Shown here one piece after another: positions 37,561-45,700 of a DNA stretch of 64,000 nt. The stretch comes from Candidatus Competibacteraceae bacterium (lineage in GTDB: Bacteria; Pseudomonadota; Gammaproteobacteria; Competibacterales; Competibacteraceae): assembly GCA_016712625.1 (NCBI GenBank), contig JADJQQ010000001.1, forward strand, positions 1,178,001 to 1,242,000, read 5' to 3'. The notes beneath the pieces are model-generated. The model saw nothing but the letters and a program-made list of their open reading frames with translations. It made no database searches and was not told the origin of the DNA. Position 1 is the stretch's first letter, and every line of letters begins with the position of its first letter. The position numbers and the translations under genes are program-made.

Positions 37561-39054
37561 ATGAAACGATTAGTCGACCTTGATAAGGATGAAGCGAAAA
37601 CACATTTTCTAAAGGGTAGTAGTTATTTTAGCGGGGACTTGCCCAAATACATTAGTTTTGAGCCAATTCTGACTGATGTTTCTGCTGTACTTGCTGGCGG
37701 TAGCTATGTTGACTTTGGTAAGAACCCTCATGAATTTCCAAACGTCAATTACAATTTTCTTACAAATAAGGATGGAAAGTTTTCTTGGCGGCCCTATGAG
37801 CTAATACACCCTGTTCTTTATGTATCTTTGGTAAATACAATCTGCGAGGAAAGAAATTGGGCTAGTATAAGAGCACGGCTCGAAGAATTTAAAGGTGGCA
37901 TAGTTGATTGTTGTAGTGCACCAGTTATGTCGATGGACTATCAAACTGATGTTGCGATTCAGATTAAGAATTGGTGGCAGAGTGTTGAGCAAAAATCGCT
38001 CAAATATTCGCTAGAATTTAGTCACCTTCTTCATACCGATGTAATTGATTGTTATGGCTCTCTATATACACACAGTATTGCTTGGGCATTGCACGGATTG
38101 ACGAAAGCAAAGAAGGGAAAGAGAGATAAAGATCTGATTGGTAACAAAATCGACTCTCATATCCAAGCCAGTCGATATGGACAGACCAATGGAATTGCAC
38201 AAGGGTCCATCCTTATGGATTTCATCGCAGAAATCGTGCTTGGGTATGTTGATGAGCAGATAAATCTTGAACTTGCTCAGAATAAGGATATCCACATACT
38301 ACGGTATAGAGATGACTACAGGATTTTCGGAAACAGCGACGAGCAAACAGAATCGGCCCTAAAGATTATCAGTGATAAATTACGAGCAATAGGGATGAAG
38401 CTCGGCGTATCTAAAACTATTTCTTGTAGAAATGTAGTAGAAGGATCGATCAAACCAGATAAATTAGCAGGTCTTGAGCTACAAGACCTTGGTGTATCTA
38501 ACGCAAAGACAATTCAAAAACAGCTTTTAAGACTACACTTTTTTGGCCAAAGGTTTCCGAACAGTGGAGCTTTGAGAAGATTAGTGAGTGAGTTTCATAC
38601 CAATATTGCAAAGCAAACCGAAACTCCAGATGATCTTGACGTACAAGTCGCTATTGCGACAGATATCGCGTTCATTTCACCGTCGACATTTCCGGCTGTA
38701 GCTGGCATTTTGAGCCACCTGATCTCACTTGCACCGAGTGAGGAGAAAGTGCTTCTTTGGAATAAGGTGAGGAAGAAAATGGTACGAGTTCCATATAATG
38801 GTTATCTCGAAATTTGGCTTCAGCGGGTTACAAAACCGAAAGCTATTGGCATTAAGTTTGAGAGTAAAGAAGCTATCTGCCAGATTGTGAACGGGATAGT
38901 TGTTCAACTTTGGGATTCCAGTTGGATCAAGGACGCGAAGCTCAACAACACTCTAGATGTCAGTAAGATTGTTATCGCGGATGCAAGTGATATAGAGGAG
39001 GTGGTACAACCAGAGGAAGTAAAATTGTTTAAGGAGAACGCATGGGCGTACTAA
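37561..39054 (+). CDS. Reverse transcriptase of the Abi/UG (defence-associated) type
   Basis: 497 residues from ATG at 37561 (an AAAAGG site is 13 bases upstream; the GTG just before is also in frame). Polymerase motifs in order: RPYELIHPVLYVSLVN near residue 80; motif A HTDVIDCYGSLYTHSI with catalytic Asp160; motif B TNGIAQGSILMDF (209-221); motif C LRYRDDYRIFG with the YRDD Asp pair near 251-252. No maturase, integrase or endonuclease domain is seen, and no intron RNA ends, so it is not a group II intron RT. About 230 mainly helical residues follow. This layout fits single-gene antiviral RTs; the exact class (it resembles the DRT4/UG15 kind) needs a search. Strongly AT-rich relative to both flanks. 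Confidence 0.88.
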   Translation: MKRLVDLDKDEAKTHFLKGSSYFSGDLPKYISFEPILTDVSAVLAGGSYVDFGKNPHEFPNVNYNFLTNKDGKFSWRPYELIHPVLYVSLVNTICEERNWASIRARLEEFKGGIVDCCSAPVMSMDYQTDVAIQIKNWWQSVEQKSLKYSLEFSHLLHTDVIDCYGSLYTHSIAWALHGLTKAKKGKRDKDLIGNKIDSHIQASRYGQTNGIAQGSILMDFIAEIVLGYVDEQINLELAQNKDIHILRYRDDYRIFGNSDEQTESALKIISDKLRAIGMKLGVSKTISCRNVVEGSIKPDKLAGLELQDLGVSNAKTIQKQLLRLHFFGQRFPNSGALRRLVSEFHTNIAKQTETPDDLDVQVAIATDIAFISPSTFPAVAGILSHLISLAPSEEKVLLWNKVRKKMVRVPYNGYLEIWLQRVTKPKAIGIKFESKEAICQIVNGIVVQLWDSSWIKDAKLNNTLDVSKIVIADASDIEEVVQPEEVKLFKENAWAY

Positions 39055-39126
39055 CCGTAGATTTGTCATTGGCGATGACAATGCGCTTCTAAATACGGTG
39101 GAGATAATTAACTTGGTCTTTAATCC

Positions 39127-39637
39127 ATGAAAAAAACTCATTATTTTTCTGTTGCTCGCTGCTGCCGCCAAATATGCATGGGATCGGTATCAGATCGCTT
39201 TGGAAAAAGCCAAGGCTCCGGATGTTTTCACGAATCCCGTTTACGCCGTGGTCCGCTTTAAGCTGCAGTTTCAAGGGCAGTCGTTTGATGAAGTGGTTTA
39301 TGCCCAGAACCGAGATCCGGTGGACTGCCAAAGCTACTCTAAAATGATCATCAACCAAGCGACGCGCCCCGACCAAAAGGGTCTGTCGTGGACGCTGCAA
39401 TCCTCCGAATGCAAGACTGAACTAGAACCTTGTTACGCCAAATTGTTCAATAACCAGCCCACCTCCGTGACGTACTTGAGCCTTGGCCGAGGAAGTCCCG
39501 ACGAGAGGGAAACGCGCGTGATCTATTGGAATATTACCGTCGAGGAAAGCGATAGGGTTTGCAGCAGCGTGTCGCAAATGCAGGCCGGACACGGGCGCAA
39601 GGGCGCTGTCAGGTGCATCCACGCCCAAAAACAGTAA
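39127..39637 (+). pseudogene. Small membrane-anchored or exported protein, frameshifted at an A7 run
   Basis: The long frame reads LLAAAAKYAWDRYQIALEKAK and on to IHAQKQ at 39637, about 160 residues. It has five or more Cys residues in the second half and an even mix of residues. Upstream, ATG at 39127 is followed by seven A. With six A the sequence would read MKKLIIFLLLAAAAKYAWDR, an ideal N-terminal membrane anchor joined to the long frame. With seven A the frames do not meet, and the long frame reads TGA just there. So an extra A, real or an error, disconnects the start. A TTG at 39152 is the only other start. No family recognised. Confidence 0.6.
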
Positions 39638-39805
39638 GCGATCAAAAATCCGCTTGACTTTTGTTATTTCACCTCACTAAACTCCGCACCCCATGCCTAA
39701 AACCCATTACAACTTCAACCTCTTATCAGCTATCGGCCGACCACTGTCGGCAGCGCGGCCCTGCGCGCTAACGATAGATCGGATGCAGACCTGACGAGCT
39801 TGCAG

Positions 39806-39839
39806 GCTCGGAAGGTCTGGCTTAGGCGACCTTCCGAGC
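39806..39839 (+). repeat. Perfect 12-bp inverted repeat with 10-base loop
   Basis: GCTCGGAAGGTC (39806-39817) and GACCTTCCGAGC (39828-39839) around TGGCTTAGGC. No T-run follows, so it is not a standard terminator. With the terminator 12 bases later it would form the 3' end of a structured RNA if the region is transcribed. Confidence 0.6.
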
Positions 39840-39850
39840 GGGATAACCAG

Positions 39851-39885
39851 ACCCCGGTCGGCGGCGAGCCTACCGGGGTTTTTTG
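39851..39885 (+). terminator. Rho-independent terminator in a non-coding region
   Basis: ACCCCGGT pairs with ACCGGGGT around a 14-base loop and is followed by TTTTT. There is no protein gene just upstream in the 200 bases before it, so it may end a small RNA or the frameshifted gene's transcript. Confidence 0.75.
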
Positions 39886-40055
39886 TTGGCTGCGTTTTTT
39901 GTCTGATGCTCGGCGGAACGATTTTGAAATCCCCGTCGGCACGATCCAAAGCAGCCCTGTCGCCGCACAGCGGTTCCGGTTCTGGATACCGGACTGACGC
40001 GCCAACGCTAACCATGGCACGGCGTGTGTCGAGCGGATGAGAGGCCTTTGGAGCC

Positions 40056-40131
40056 TGAAAAGTAGCTCAATGGGTAGAGCATCTGTCTTAGAAACAGACG
40101 GTCGAGGGTTCGACTCCCTCCTTTTCCACCA
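40056..40131 (+). tRNA. Unusual tRNA: anticodon UAG on a type-I body
   Basis: The cloverleaf folds fully except pair 1-72: acceptor TGAAAAG with CTTTTCC (T1 against C72), D-arm GCTCAATGGGTAGAGC, anticodon stem TCTGT/ACAGA with loop CTTAGAA, variable loop CGGTC, T-arm GAGGG-TTCGACT-CCCTC, discriminator A and CCA. The anticodon UAG should read CUA/CUG (Leu). Bacterial tRNA-Leu has a long variable arm, but this one has only five bases. Identity is therefore unclear; it may be a mobile-element or decaying tRNA. It is not an amber suppressor, which would need anticodon CUA. Confidence 0.75.
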
Positions 40132-40588
40132 TGGTAAAGCCCTGAAACGGCTCGCGGTTCGACTCCGCTCCATAGCAGTACCCCCGGGAGCCACCCCGGT
40201 GGGCGGTAGCGTGCCCAGTGCTTCGGCAATCGGAATCGCTGGCGACCCACAGCGCCTGCGCGGTCTTGCGCGGCGTGGCATCGAGTCAAGCTGATGTTCG
40301 GCCAGTCGAACGCGCTTTGTCCTGCAAGGATGCTGGGGCCAGCGCATGAGGCCCGCCCTTCATCCGCTCGATTCTGACCCGTCGTCCGCCCCGCGGGCGT
40401 GGGGTGTGCGCCCACTCTTTCAACTGATTGAATGGTTTCGTTCAACAACCGGCAGGAACAGCACTTGATGACCTCCTGACGCTCGGCGGTGGTGGGCCGG
40501 AAAACGGCGCCGATAGCAACTTGCCACGCTCATCCGCCCCATGGGGCGGGACAGGAAGGCTCCAATATGACGAACAAGGAGAATCCAC
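40132..40588. other. 457-base GC-rich gap with a T-arm-like tRNA fragment
   Basis: Just after the tRNA, GCGGTTCGACTCCGC (40154-40168) looks like a lone T-arm and could be a tRNA remnant. The rest up to the slipin gene shows no frame with a ribosome site. The last 30 bases carry AAGGAG before the slipin ATG. Confidence 0.4.
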
Positions 40589-41737
40589 ATGTTAGGTTAC
40601 AAGCGAATTGTGATTGCCCAGAACGAGCGTGGGCTGCATTTCTATGATCGGCGTTTGATCGCCATCCTGGAACCGGAAATTTACCGTTGGTTCGACCCGC
40701 AAAACCGCCACGAGGTGCAACGCTACGACCTGACCGTGGCTGAGTTCGAGCATCCCTGGCTGGATGTGCTGTTGCAGACCGATGCCGCGCTGGTGGAACG
40801 CCACTTTCAGGTGGTGGAAACCAGCGAGCAGCAGGTCGGGCTGATCTACAAGAGCGGTCGGCTGACCGGCGTGATGCCGCCCGCGACCCGTCGGGTGTAC
40901 TGGCGCGGACCGGTCGAGGTGCGGGTCGACTTAATCGACATCGCTAACGACTACACCTTGTCGCGGGCGCACGCGGCCTTGTTGGCGCGGCCGTCGGCGG
41001 TGTTGGCCAAGAATCTGACCGGCCTGGTTCAGGTTGCCGAAGTGGAAGACAACCATGTCGGGTTGTTGGTGGTGGACGGTGAATTGGTGCGCACCCTGCC
41101 GCCGGGTTTGCACGCCTTCTGGCGGTTCAACCGCACGATCAAGGTTGAAACCTTTGATCTGCGGTTGCAGGCGGTGGAAGTGTCCGGCCAGGACATTCTG
41201 ACCAAGGATAAGGTCAGCCTGCGGGTGAATTTATCGGCGGTTTACCGGATCGCCGACCCGGTGAAGGCGCGGGCCGAGCTCGGCAGCATCGCCGATTATT
41301 TGTATCGCGCCTTGCAGTTCGGGCTGCGGCAAACCATTGGCGCTCGGACGCTGGACGTGTTGCTCGGCGACAAGGACGAGCTGGATAAGGAAGTTTGGAG
41401 CTACGCCGCCGAGCGGGTGCGCCCGCACGGGCTGGAGGTGGAAGCGGTCGGCTTGAAGGACGTGATCCTACCGGGTGAGATGAAGGACATTCTCAACCAG
41501 GTTGTGCAGGCCGAGAAGGTGGCGCAGGCCAACGTGATTCGTCGGCGCGAGGAAACCGCCGCCACTCGATCGTTGCTCAACACCGCCAAGCTCATGGAGG
41601 AGAATCCACTGTTGTTGCGGCTCAAGGAGTTGGAGGCGCTGGAAAAGGTGGTGGACAAGGTGGATCGGCTGACCGTGTTCGGCGGTCTGGATGGCGTGCT
41701 GAAGGATACCGTGCGCATCAACTTGCCGACGCATTGA
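40589..41737 (+). CDS. Slipin (SPFH/band-7) family protein
   Basis: 382 residues. The SPFH core is clear: RTLPPGLHAFWRFNRTIKVE, then DILTKDKVSLRVNLSAVYRI, then EAVGLKDVILPGEMKDIL and the helical ending VVQAEKVAQANVIRRREETAA. An N-terminal region of about 150 residues, partly repeating the same strand pattern (VMPPATRRVYWRGPVEVRVDL), comes before it. No N-terminal membrane span is obvious, unlike most slipins. ATG at 40589 has AAGGAG upstream. SPFH proteins build membrane microdomain scaffolds; no NfeD partner is adjacent. Confidence 0.85.
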   Translation: MLGYKRIVIAQNERGLHFYDRRLIAILEPEIYRWFDPQNRHEVQRYDLTVAEFEHPWLDVLLQTDAALVERHFQVVETSEQQVGLIYKSGRLTGVMPPATRRVYWRGPVEVRVDLIDIANDYTLSRAHAALLARPSAVLAKNLTGLVQVAEVEDNHVGLLVVDGELVRTLPPGLHAFWRFNRTIKVETFDLRLQAVEVSGQDILTKDKVSLRVNLSAVYRIADPVKARAELGSIADYLYRALQFGLRQTIGARTLDVLLGDKDELDKEVWSYAAERVRPHGLEVEAVGLKDVILPGEMKDILNQVVQAEKVAQANVIRRREETAATRSLLNTAKLMEENPLLLRLKELEALEKVVDKVDRLTVFGGLDGVLKDTVRINLPTH

Positions 41738-41803
41738 ACGTGGTTGTTTCTAAATCCCTCTCCCTCTGGGAGAGGGAAATTTCCGTACAGGTTCTCAGCC
41801 CAT

Positions 41804-41834
41804 AAAAAAACCAGGCGACCCAAAGGCCGCCTGG
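41804..41834 (-). terminator. Terminator after pntB
   Basis: On the minus strand CCAGGCG pairs with CGCCTGG around a short inner stem and is followed by TTTTTTT. It lies 24 bases after the pntB stop and ends the transhydrogenase operon. Confidence 0.9.
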
Positions 41835-41857
41835 CGCTCGCTGAAGCAACCGGGACC

Positions 41858-43267
41858 TTAACCGAGGTCTTTGATACCCTGGATCAGGCCCGCCGCGACT
41901 TTCTGCGCGTCGCCGTACACCATCCGGGTGTTGTCGGCAAAGAACAGCGCGTTTTCGATACCGGCGAAGCCGACACCTTTACCGCGTTTAATCACCTGCA
42001 CGTTCTTGGCATGATCCACGTTCAGAATCGGCATACCGTAGATCGGGCTGGATTTATCGGTGCGCGCCGCCGGGTTCACCACGTCGTTCGCGCCAATCAC
42101 CAGCGCCACATCGGCGGTCGAGAACTCCTCGTTGATTTCTTCCATGTCGAAGATCAGATCGTAAGGCACGCCCGCTTCGGCCAACAGCACGTTCATATGG
42201 CCGGGCATACGACCCGCGACCGGATGAATCGCGAACTTGACCTCGGTGCCCCGGTCGATCAGCAGCTTGCTCATCTCCCAGATCTTGTGCTGCGCCTGAG
42301 CAACCGCCATGCCGTAACCAGGCACGATGATGACCTTGGCCGCATAGGCCATCTGAATGGCTGCATCCGAGGGTTCCATTGGCTTGAGGCTGCCAGTGAC
42401 TTCCTGCGCCTCGCCGCTGCCCAACGCCGCCCAGTTGCTGAACAGTACATTGGAGACCGAGCGATTCATGGCTTTCGCCATCATCAAGGTCAGCAGCGTA
42501 CCGGACGAACCGACAATAATACCAGCGATAATCATGGCCGAATTATTAAGCACGAAGCCTTCCAAGGCTACCGCCAAACCGGTGAAGGCGTTGAACAGCG
42601 AAATCACCACCGGCATGTCCGCGCCGCCGATGGGCAATGCCATCATCGCGCCGAAAGCCAGCGCCAGAATGAAGAACAGCGTGATCAGCCCACCACTGGA
42701 ACTGTGGCTCACCGCGATGATGATTCCCAACAGGGCCGCGCCAAGAAAAATGATCGCATTGACTTTCTGTTGGCCAGTAAAGCGGAATTTGGCGTCATCC
42801 TTGAAAAATTTCAGTTCCTGCAACTTGCCAAAGGCCACTACTGAACCAGAGAACGACACCGCGCCAATCAACGCACCCGCGACAGCCATCAACAAGATGC
42901 CGGTGCTGGGAGCGTGCGCTTTATCGGTGTGATCTTTGAGCAGCTCCACCGCCGCAATCGCCGCCGCCGCGCCGCCGCCCATCCCATTATAGATGGCGAT
43001 CATCTGCGGCATGGCGGTCATCGCCACTTTCTTCGCGCCATACCAGGCAATCGCGCCGCCGATGGCAATGGCGATGATCATCAACAAATAATTGCCGGAA
43101 CCGGCTTGAATCTGCGGATGGATGAAGCTGACGACGGTCGCCATCACCATGCCGTAGCCTGCCCAGACGATACCACTGCGGGCAGTGGTCGGATGCGACA
43201 TCCGCTTGAGGCCGATGATGAACAGAACGGCCGTCACGAAATAAATCGTTTCAATCACATAGCCCAT
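41858..43267 (-). CDS. pntB: NAD(P) transhydrogenase subunit beta
   Basis: 469 residues. About nine membrane spans form half of the proton channel (ETIYFVTAVLFIIGLKRMS first). The C-terminal NADP(H)-binding domain III follows, with VPGYGMAVAQAQHKIWEMS and IGANDVVNPAARTDKSSPI. The enzyme uses the proton gradient to make NADPH from NADH. It is the last gene of pntAA-pntAB-pntB, 3 bases after the middle gene, with a terminator behind it. Confidence 0.96.
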   Translation of the reverse strand: MGYVIETIYFVTAVLFIIGLKRMSHPTTARSGIVWAGYGMVMATVVSFIHPQIQAGSGNYLLMIIAIAIGGAIAWYGAKKVAMTAMPQMIAIYNGMGGGAAAAIAAVELLKDHTDKAHAPSTGILLMAVAGALIGAVSFSGSVVAFGKLQELKFFKDDAKFRFTGQQKVNAIIFLGAALLGIIIAVSHSSSGGLITLFFILALAFGAMMALPIGGADMPVVISLFNAFTGLAVALEGFVLNNSAMIIAGIIVGSSGTLLTLMMAKAMNRSVSNVLFSNWAALGSGEAQEVTGSLKPMEPSDAAIQMAYAAKVIIVPGYGMAVAQAQHKIWEMSKLLIDRGTEVKFAIHPVAGRMPGHMNVLLAEAGVPYDLIFDMEEINEEFSTADVALVIGANDVVNPAARTDKSSPIYGMPILNVDHAKNVQVIKRGKGVGFAGIENALFFADNTRMVYGDAQKVAAGLIQGIKDLG

Positions 43268-43270
43268 GAC

Positions 43271-43582
43271 TTACTTCTCCTGGCCCTTGCTGCTCTTGAA
43301 CATTTCCAGCATGCGCTCGGTGACGAAATAACCGCCCACGGCGTTGCCAGCGCCCAACAGCACCCCTAGAAACCCGATAAATTTCTCCAGCCCGGTTTCC
43401 GCCTGGCCCAACGCCACCATCGCACCAACCAGCACGATGCCGTGGACGAAGTTAGTGCCGGACATCAGTGGCGTGTGCAGGATCACCGGCACCCGGCTGA
43501 TGATTTCGTAGCCAAGGAAAGCGGCCAGCATCAGGATATAAATGGGGGAGAAGAACTCGACAACTAGCTTCATAATTTCCAT
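43271..43582 (-). CDS. pntAB: NAD(P) transhydrogenase subunit alpha, membrane part
   Basis: 103 residues, three to four membrane spans (SPIYILMLAAFLGYEIISRV, FVHGIVLVGAMVALG, FIGFLGVLLGAGNAVGGYFV). It is the separate membrane half of PntA, as in the three-gene form of the enzyme. In E. coli this part is fused to the first. It lies 15 bases after pntAA. Confidence 0.95.
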   Translation of the reverse strand: MEIMKLVVEFFSPIYILMLAAFLGYEIISRVPVILHTPLMSGTNFVHGIVLVGAMVALGQAETGLEKFIGFLGVLLGAGNAVGGYFVTERMLEMFKSSKGQEK

Positions 43583-43597
43583 AACGCTTCTCCGATT

Positions 43598-44722
43598 TTA
43601 GGATTGGACCAGCTTGCTGGTGGGTTCGTGGACGATCTTGCCATCGCGGGTCAGCGCGCTCTTGGCGATCACTTCGTCATCCCAATCCAGGTTCAAGTTG
43701 CCGTCCTTGATCATCGGCGACAGGAAATTGAACAAGTTCTTGGCGTACATTTCGCTGGCTGGAACCGGGAAACTGCTGGGAATGTTGAGCGGCCCAGCGA
43801 TAATGACGCCGTTGTGCTCGTAGGTCTCACCCGGTTTGGTCAGCTCGCAGTTGCCGCCGGATTCAGCGGCCAGATCGACAATGACCGCGCCTTTCTTCAT
43901 GCCTTCGACCATGGCGGTGGTGATGATCTTCGGCGCTTCGCGTCCGGGGACGGCGGCGGTGGAAATCACGGCATTGGCGGCGGCGATGTGCTTGGCCAGC
44001 ACGTCGGCTTGTTTCTGCTTCTCTTCTGCGGTCAGTTCACGGGCATAACCACCTTCGCTGGCGGCGTTGACGCCGGTGTCGATCATTTTACCGCCGAGCG
44101 ATTCGATTTCCTGCCGAGCGGCGGGCCGCACGTCATAGGCTTCGACCATCGCACCCAAGCGGCGACAGGTGGCGATGGCCTGCAAACCGGCCACGCCCGC
44201 GCCGATGATCACGGCCTTGGACGGGCGGATGGTGCCAGCGGCGGTCGTCAACATCGGGAAGAAACCGCTGGCTAAGTTAGCGGCCAGCAAGGCTACCTTA
44301 TAGCCGGACACCGCCGCCTGCGAGGACAGCACGTCCATCGATTGGGCGCGGGAGATACGCGGGATCAGCTCCATGGCGAAGCTGGTGATTTTCTTGTCGC
44401 GCAAGCGCTTGACCAGATCTAGGTTGCGATGCGGCAACAGCACCGCCAGCAAGGTGGTGCCGTCCTTCATCAGCTCCACTTCTTCCAAGGTGGGCGCTTG
44501 AACCTTGAAGACCACATCGGCCTCAGCGTACAAGGCTTTGGCATCGTCCATCAGCCGGCAGTTTTTGTAGGCTTCATCAGCAAAAAAAGCGCTACCGCCC
44601 GCGCCTTTTTCCACTAACAGCTCTGCGCCGAGCTTGGCGAAACGCTCGGCCATGGTCGGGTCGAGGGCGACCCGGCATTCCCCCGAAATGGTCTCTTTCG
44701 GGACGGCCATACGAACAGGCAT
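43598..44722 (-). CDS. pntAA: NAD(P) transhydrogenase subunit alpha, NAD(H)-binding part
   Basis: 374 residues from ATG at 44722 (GGAGG 8 bases before), beginning MPVRMAVPKETISGECRVAL. Two Rossmann-like lobes bind NAD(H): GAGVAGLQAIATCRRLGAMV and the following acid in AYDVRP. The RQEIESLGG loop that contacts domain III is visible. Soluble on the cytoplasmic side. A longer upstream frame has no ribosome site. Confidence 0.96.
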   Translation of the reverse strand: MPVRMAVPKETISGECRVALDPTMAERFAKLGAELLVEKGAGGSAFFADEAYKNCRLMDDAKALYAEADVVFKVQAPTLEEVELMKDGTTLLAVLLPHRNLDLVKRLRDKKITSFAMELIPRISRAQSMDVLSSQAAVSGYKVALLAANLASGFFPMLTTAAGTIRPSKAVIIGAGVAGLQAIATCRRLGAMVEAYDVRPAARQEIESLGGKMIDTGVNAASEGGYARELTAEEKQKQADVLAKHIAAANAVISTAAVPGREAPKIITTAMVEGMKKGAVIVDLAAESGGNCELTKPGETYEHNGVIIAGPLNIPSSFPVPASEMYAKNLFNFLSPMIKDGNLNLDWDDEVIAKSALTRDGKIVHEPTSKLVQS

Positions 44723-45044
44723 GATGTTGTCCTCCTGATTGTTATATTTGCCGGACTCCCGCCCCGCCCGGAAATAACGAAAAAAGGCTTGTATGAAGCC
44801 TCTTGAAGACGTTGGAGTTATGATTGGGCACGCGCGCTGACAGCGGGGAACGCGCGACACTGTTAAAATAGTAGCTTAGACTTGAGATCGCTTAAAGGTT
44901 ATGGGCGAAATTAGCCCACCTTAACATGGGTCAGCGCTAATGGCGATGCGGTTGGGGCCTTGAGTTATTTTCTTGTCAACCTGGGTTCATGATTACTGGC
45001 GAAAATAGAGGAACTAAGAATAAGGAACTCCTGATAGGTGCGCT
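44723..45044. other. 322-base divergent promoter region (pnt operon / HNH gene)
   Basis: Holds the upstream regions of pntAA (minus) and the HNH gene (plus). No gene, terminator or clear operator is recognised. An AGGTG ribosome site is just before 45045. Confidence 0.4.
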
Positions 45045-45644
45045 ATGTACGGGTTGGAGCAGCAGGTTTTACATACCGATATCACCGGAATGCCCTTGGA
45101 ATGGGTTGATTATCAGCAGGCGGTGCGTTTGTACCATGCCGATCAGGTCGCCTACACCTGCGGCATGGCGCTGTATACCGTCCATGGCGGGATTAATGCC
45201 CGCAGCGGTCAACGCAGCGTCATTACGGTGAATTCGATTATCGCCACGCAAGGCGGGGCCTATGCGCGCTTGCGCGCCCGCGAGGATTACGTGCCGCCGC
45301 TGTCGAATGCTTCGCTCTTCCGGCGCGATTGCAATACTTGCCTGTATTGCGGCATCACCTTTGCGGTGCGTGATTTATCCCGCGATCATGTCAGACCCTT
45401 GGTGCAAGGTGGCCTGGATCATTGGAACAATGTCGTCACGGCCTGCAAACCCTGTAATCATCAAAAGGGCGGTAAAACGCCGGAGCAGTCCGGCATGCAA
45501 TTGCTGGCGATTCCATTTACGCCCAATCACGCTGAATATGTCTATCTGCAAGGCAAGCGCGTGCTGGCGGATCAAATGGATTTTCTGAGGGCGCATTTTC
45601 CGCGCACCAGCCCGCTGCATGGACGATTGAAAGGCTTATCTTAA
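45045..45644 (+). CDS. HNH endonuclease family protein
   Basis: 199 residues. A zinc-ribbon HNH motif: CLYCGITF, then DLSRDHVRPLVQGGLDHWNNVV and ACKPCNHQKGGKTP, which gives the four metal cysteines and the catalytic His and Asn. The N-terminal 100 residues (VYTVHGGINARSGQRS) match a common HNH form found as a free-standing chromosomal gene in many proteobacteria. Whether it cuts DNA in the host is not known. It is followed in the same orientation by a helical protein and a cupin. Confidence 0.88.
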   Translation: MYGLEQQVLHTDITGMPLEWVDYQQAVRLYHADQVAYTCGMALYTVHGGINARSGQRSVITVNSIIATQGGAYARLRAREDYVPPLSNASLFRRDCNTCLYCGITFAVRDLSRDHVRPLVQGGLDHWNNVVTACKPCNHQKGGKTPEQSGMQLLAIPFTPNHAEYVYLQGKRVLADQMDFLRAHFPRTSPLHGRLKGLS

Positions 45645-45700
45645 AGCGTGCGGTAGTCATGCTAAACGGCCTATGGCTTAAAGATTGAGGTGGGCGACCG

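Larger units (their letters stand above)
39638..40055. other. 418-base non-coding stretch before the odd tRNA
   Basis: Contains a perfect inverted repeat and a terminator (listed separately) and no supported protein. The minus-strand frames across this stretch and the tRNA give RRESNPRPSVSKTDALPIEL-type products, a well-known artefact of reading tRNA genes backwards. Confidence 0.6.

Noticed and set aside
40056..40131. Idea that the odd tRNA suppresses the TAG/TAA stops seen in the window
   Set aside because: Its anticodon UAG reads CUA codons. An amber or ochre suppressor would need CUA or UUA.
39707..40448. Minus-strand frames with RESNPRPSVSKTDALPIELL-like and SRTLDRLFLRQMLYPLSYF-like products
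   Set aside because: A classic artefact of translating a tRNA gene on the antisense strand.
41744..42844. Plus-strand open frame of 366 codons
   Set aside because: Antisense shadow of pntB, rich in His and Arg as expected for such shadows.
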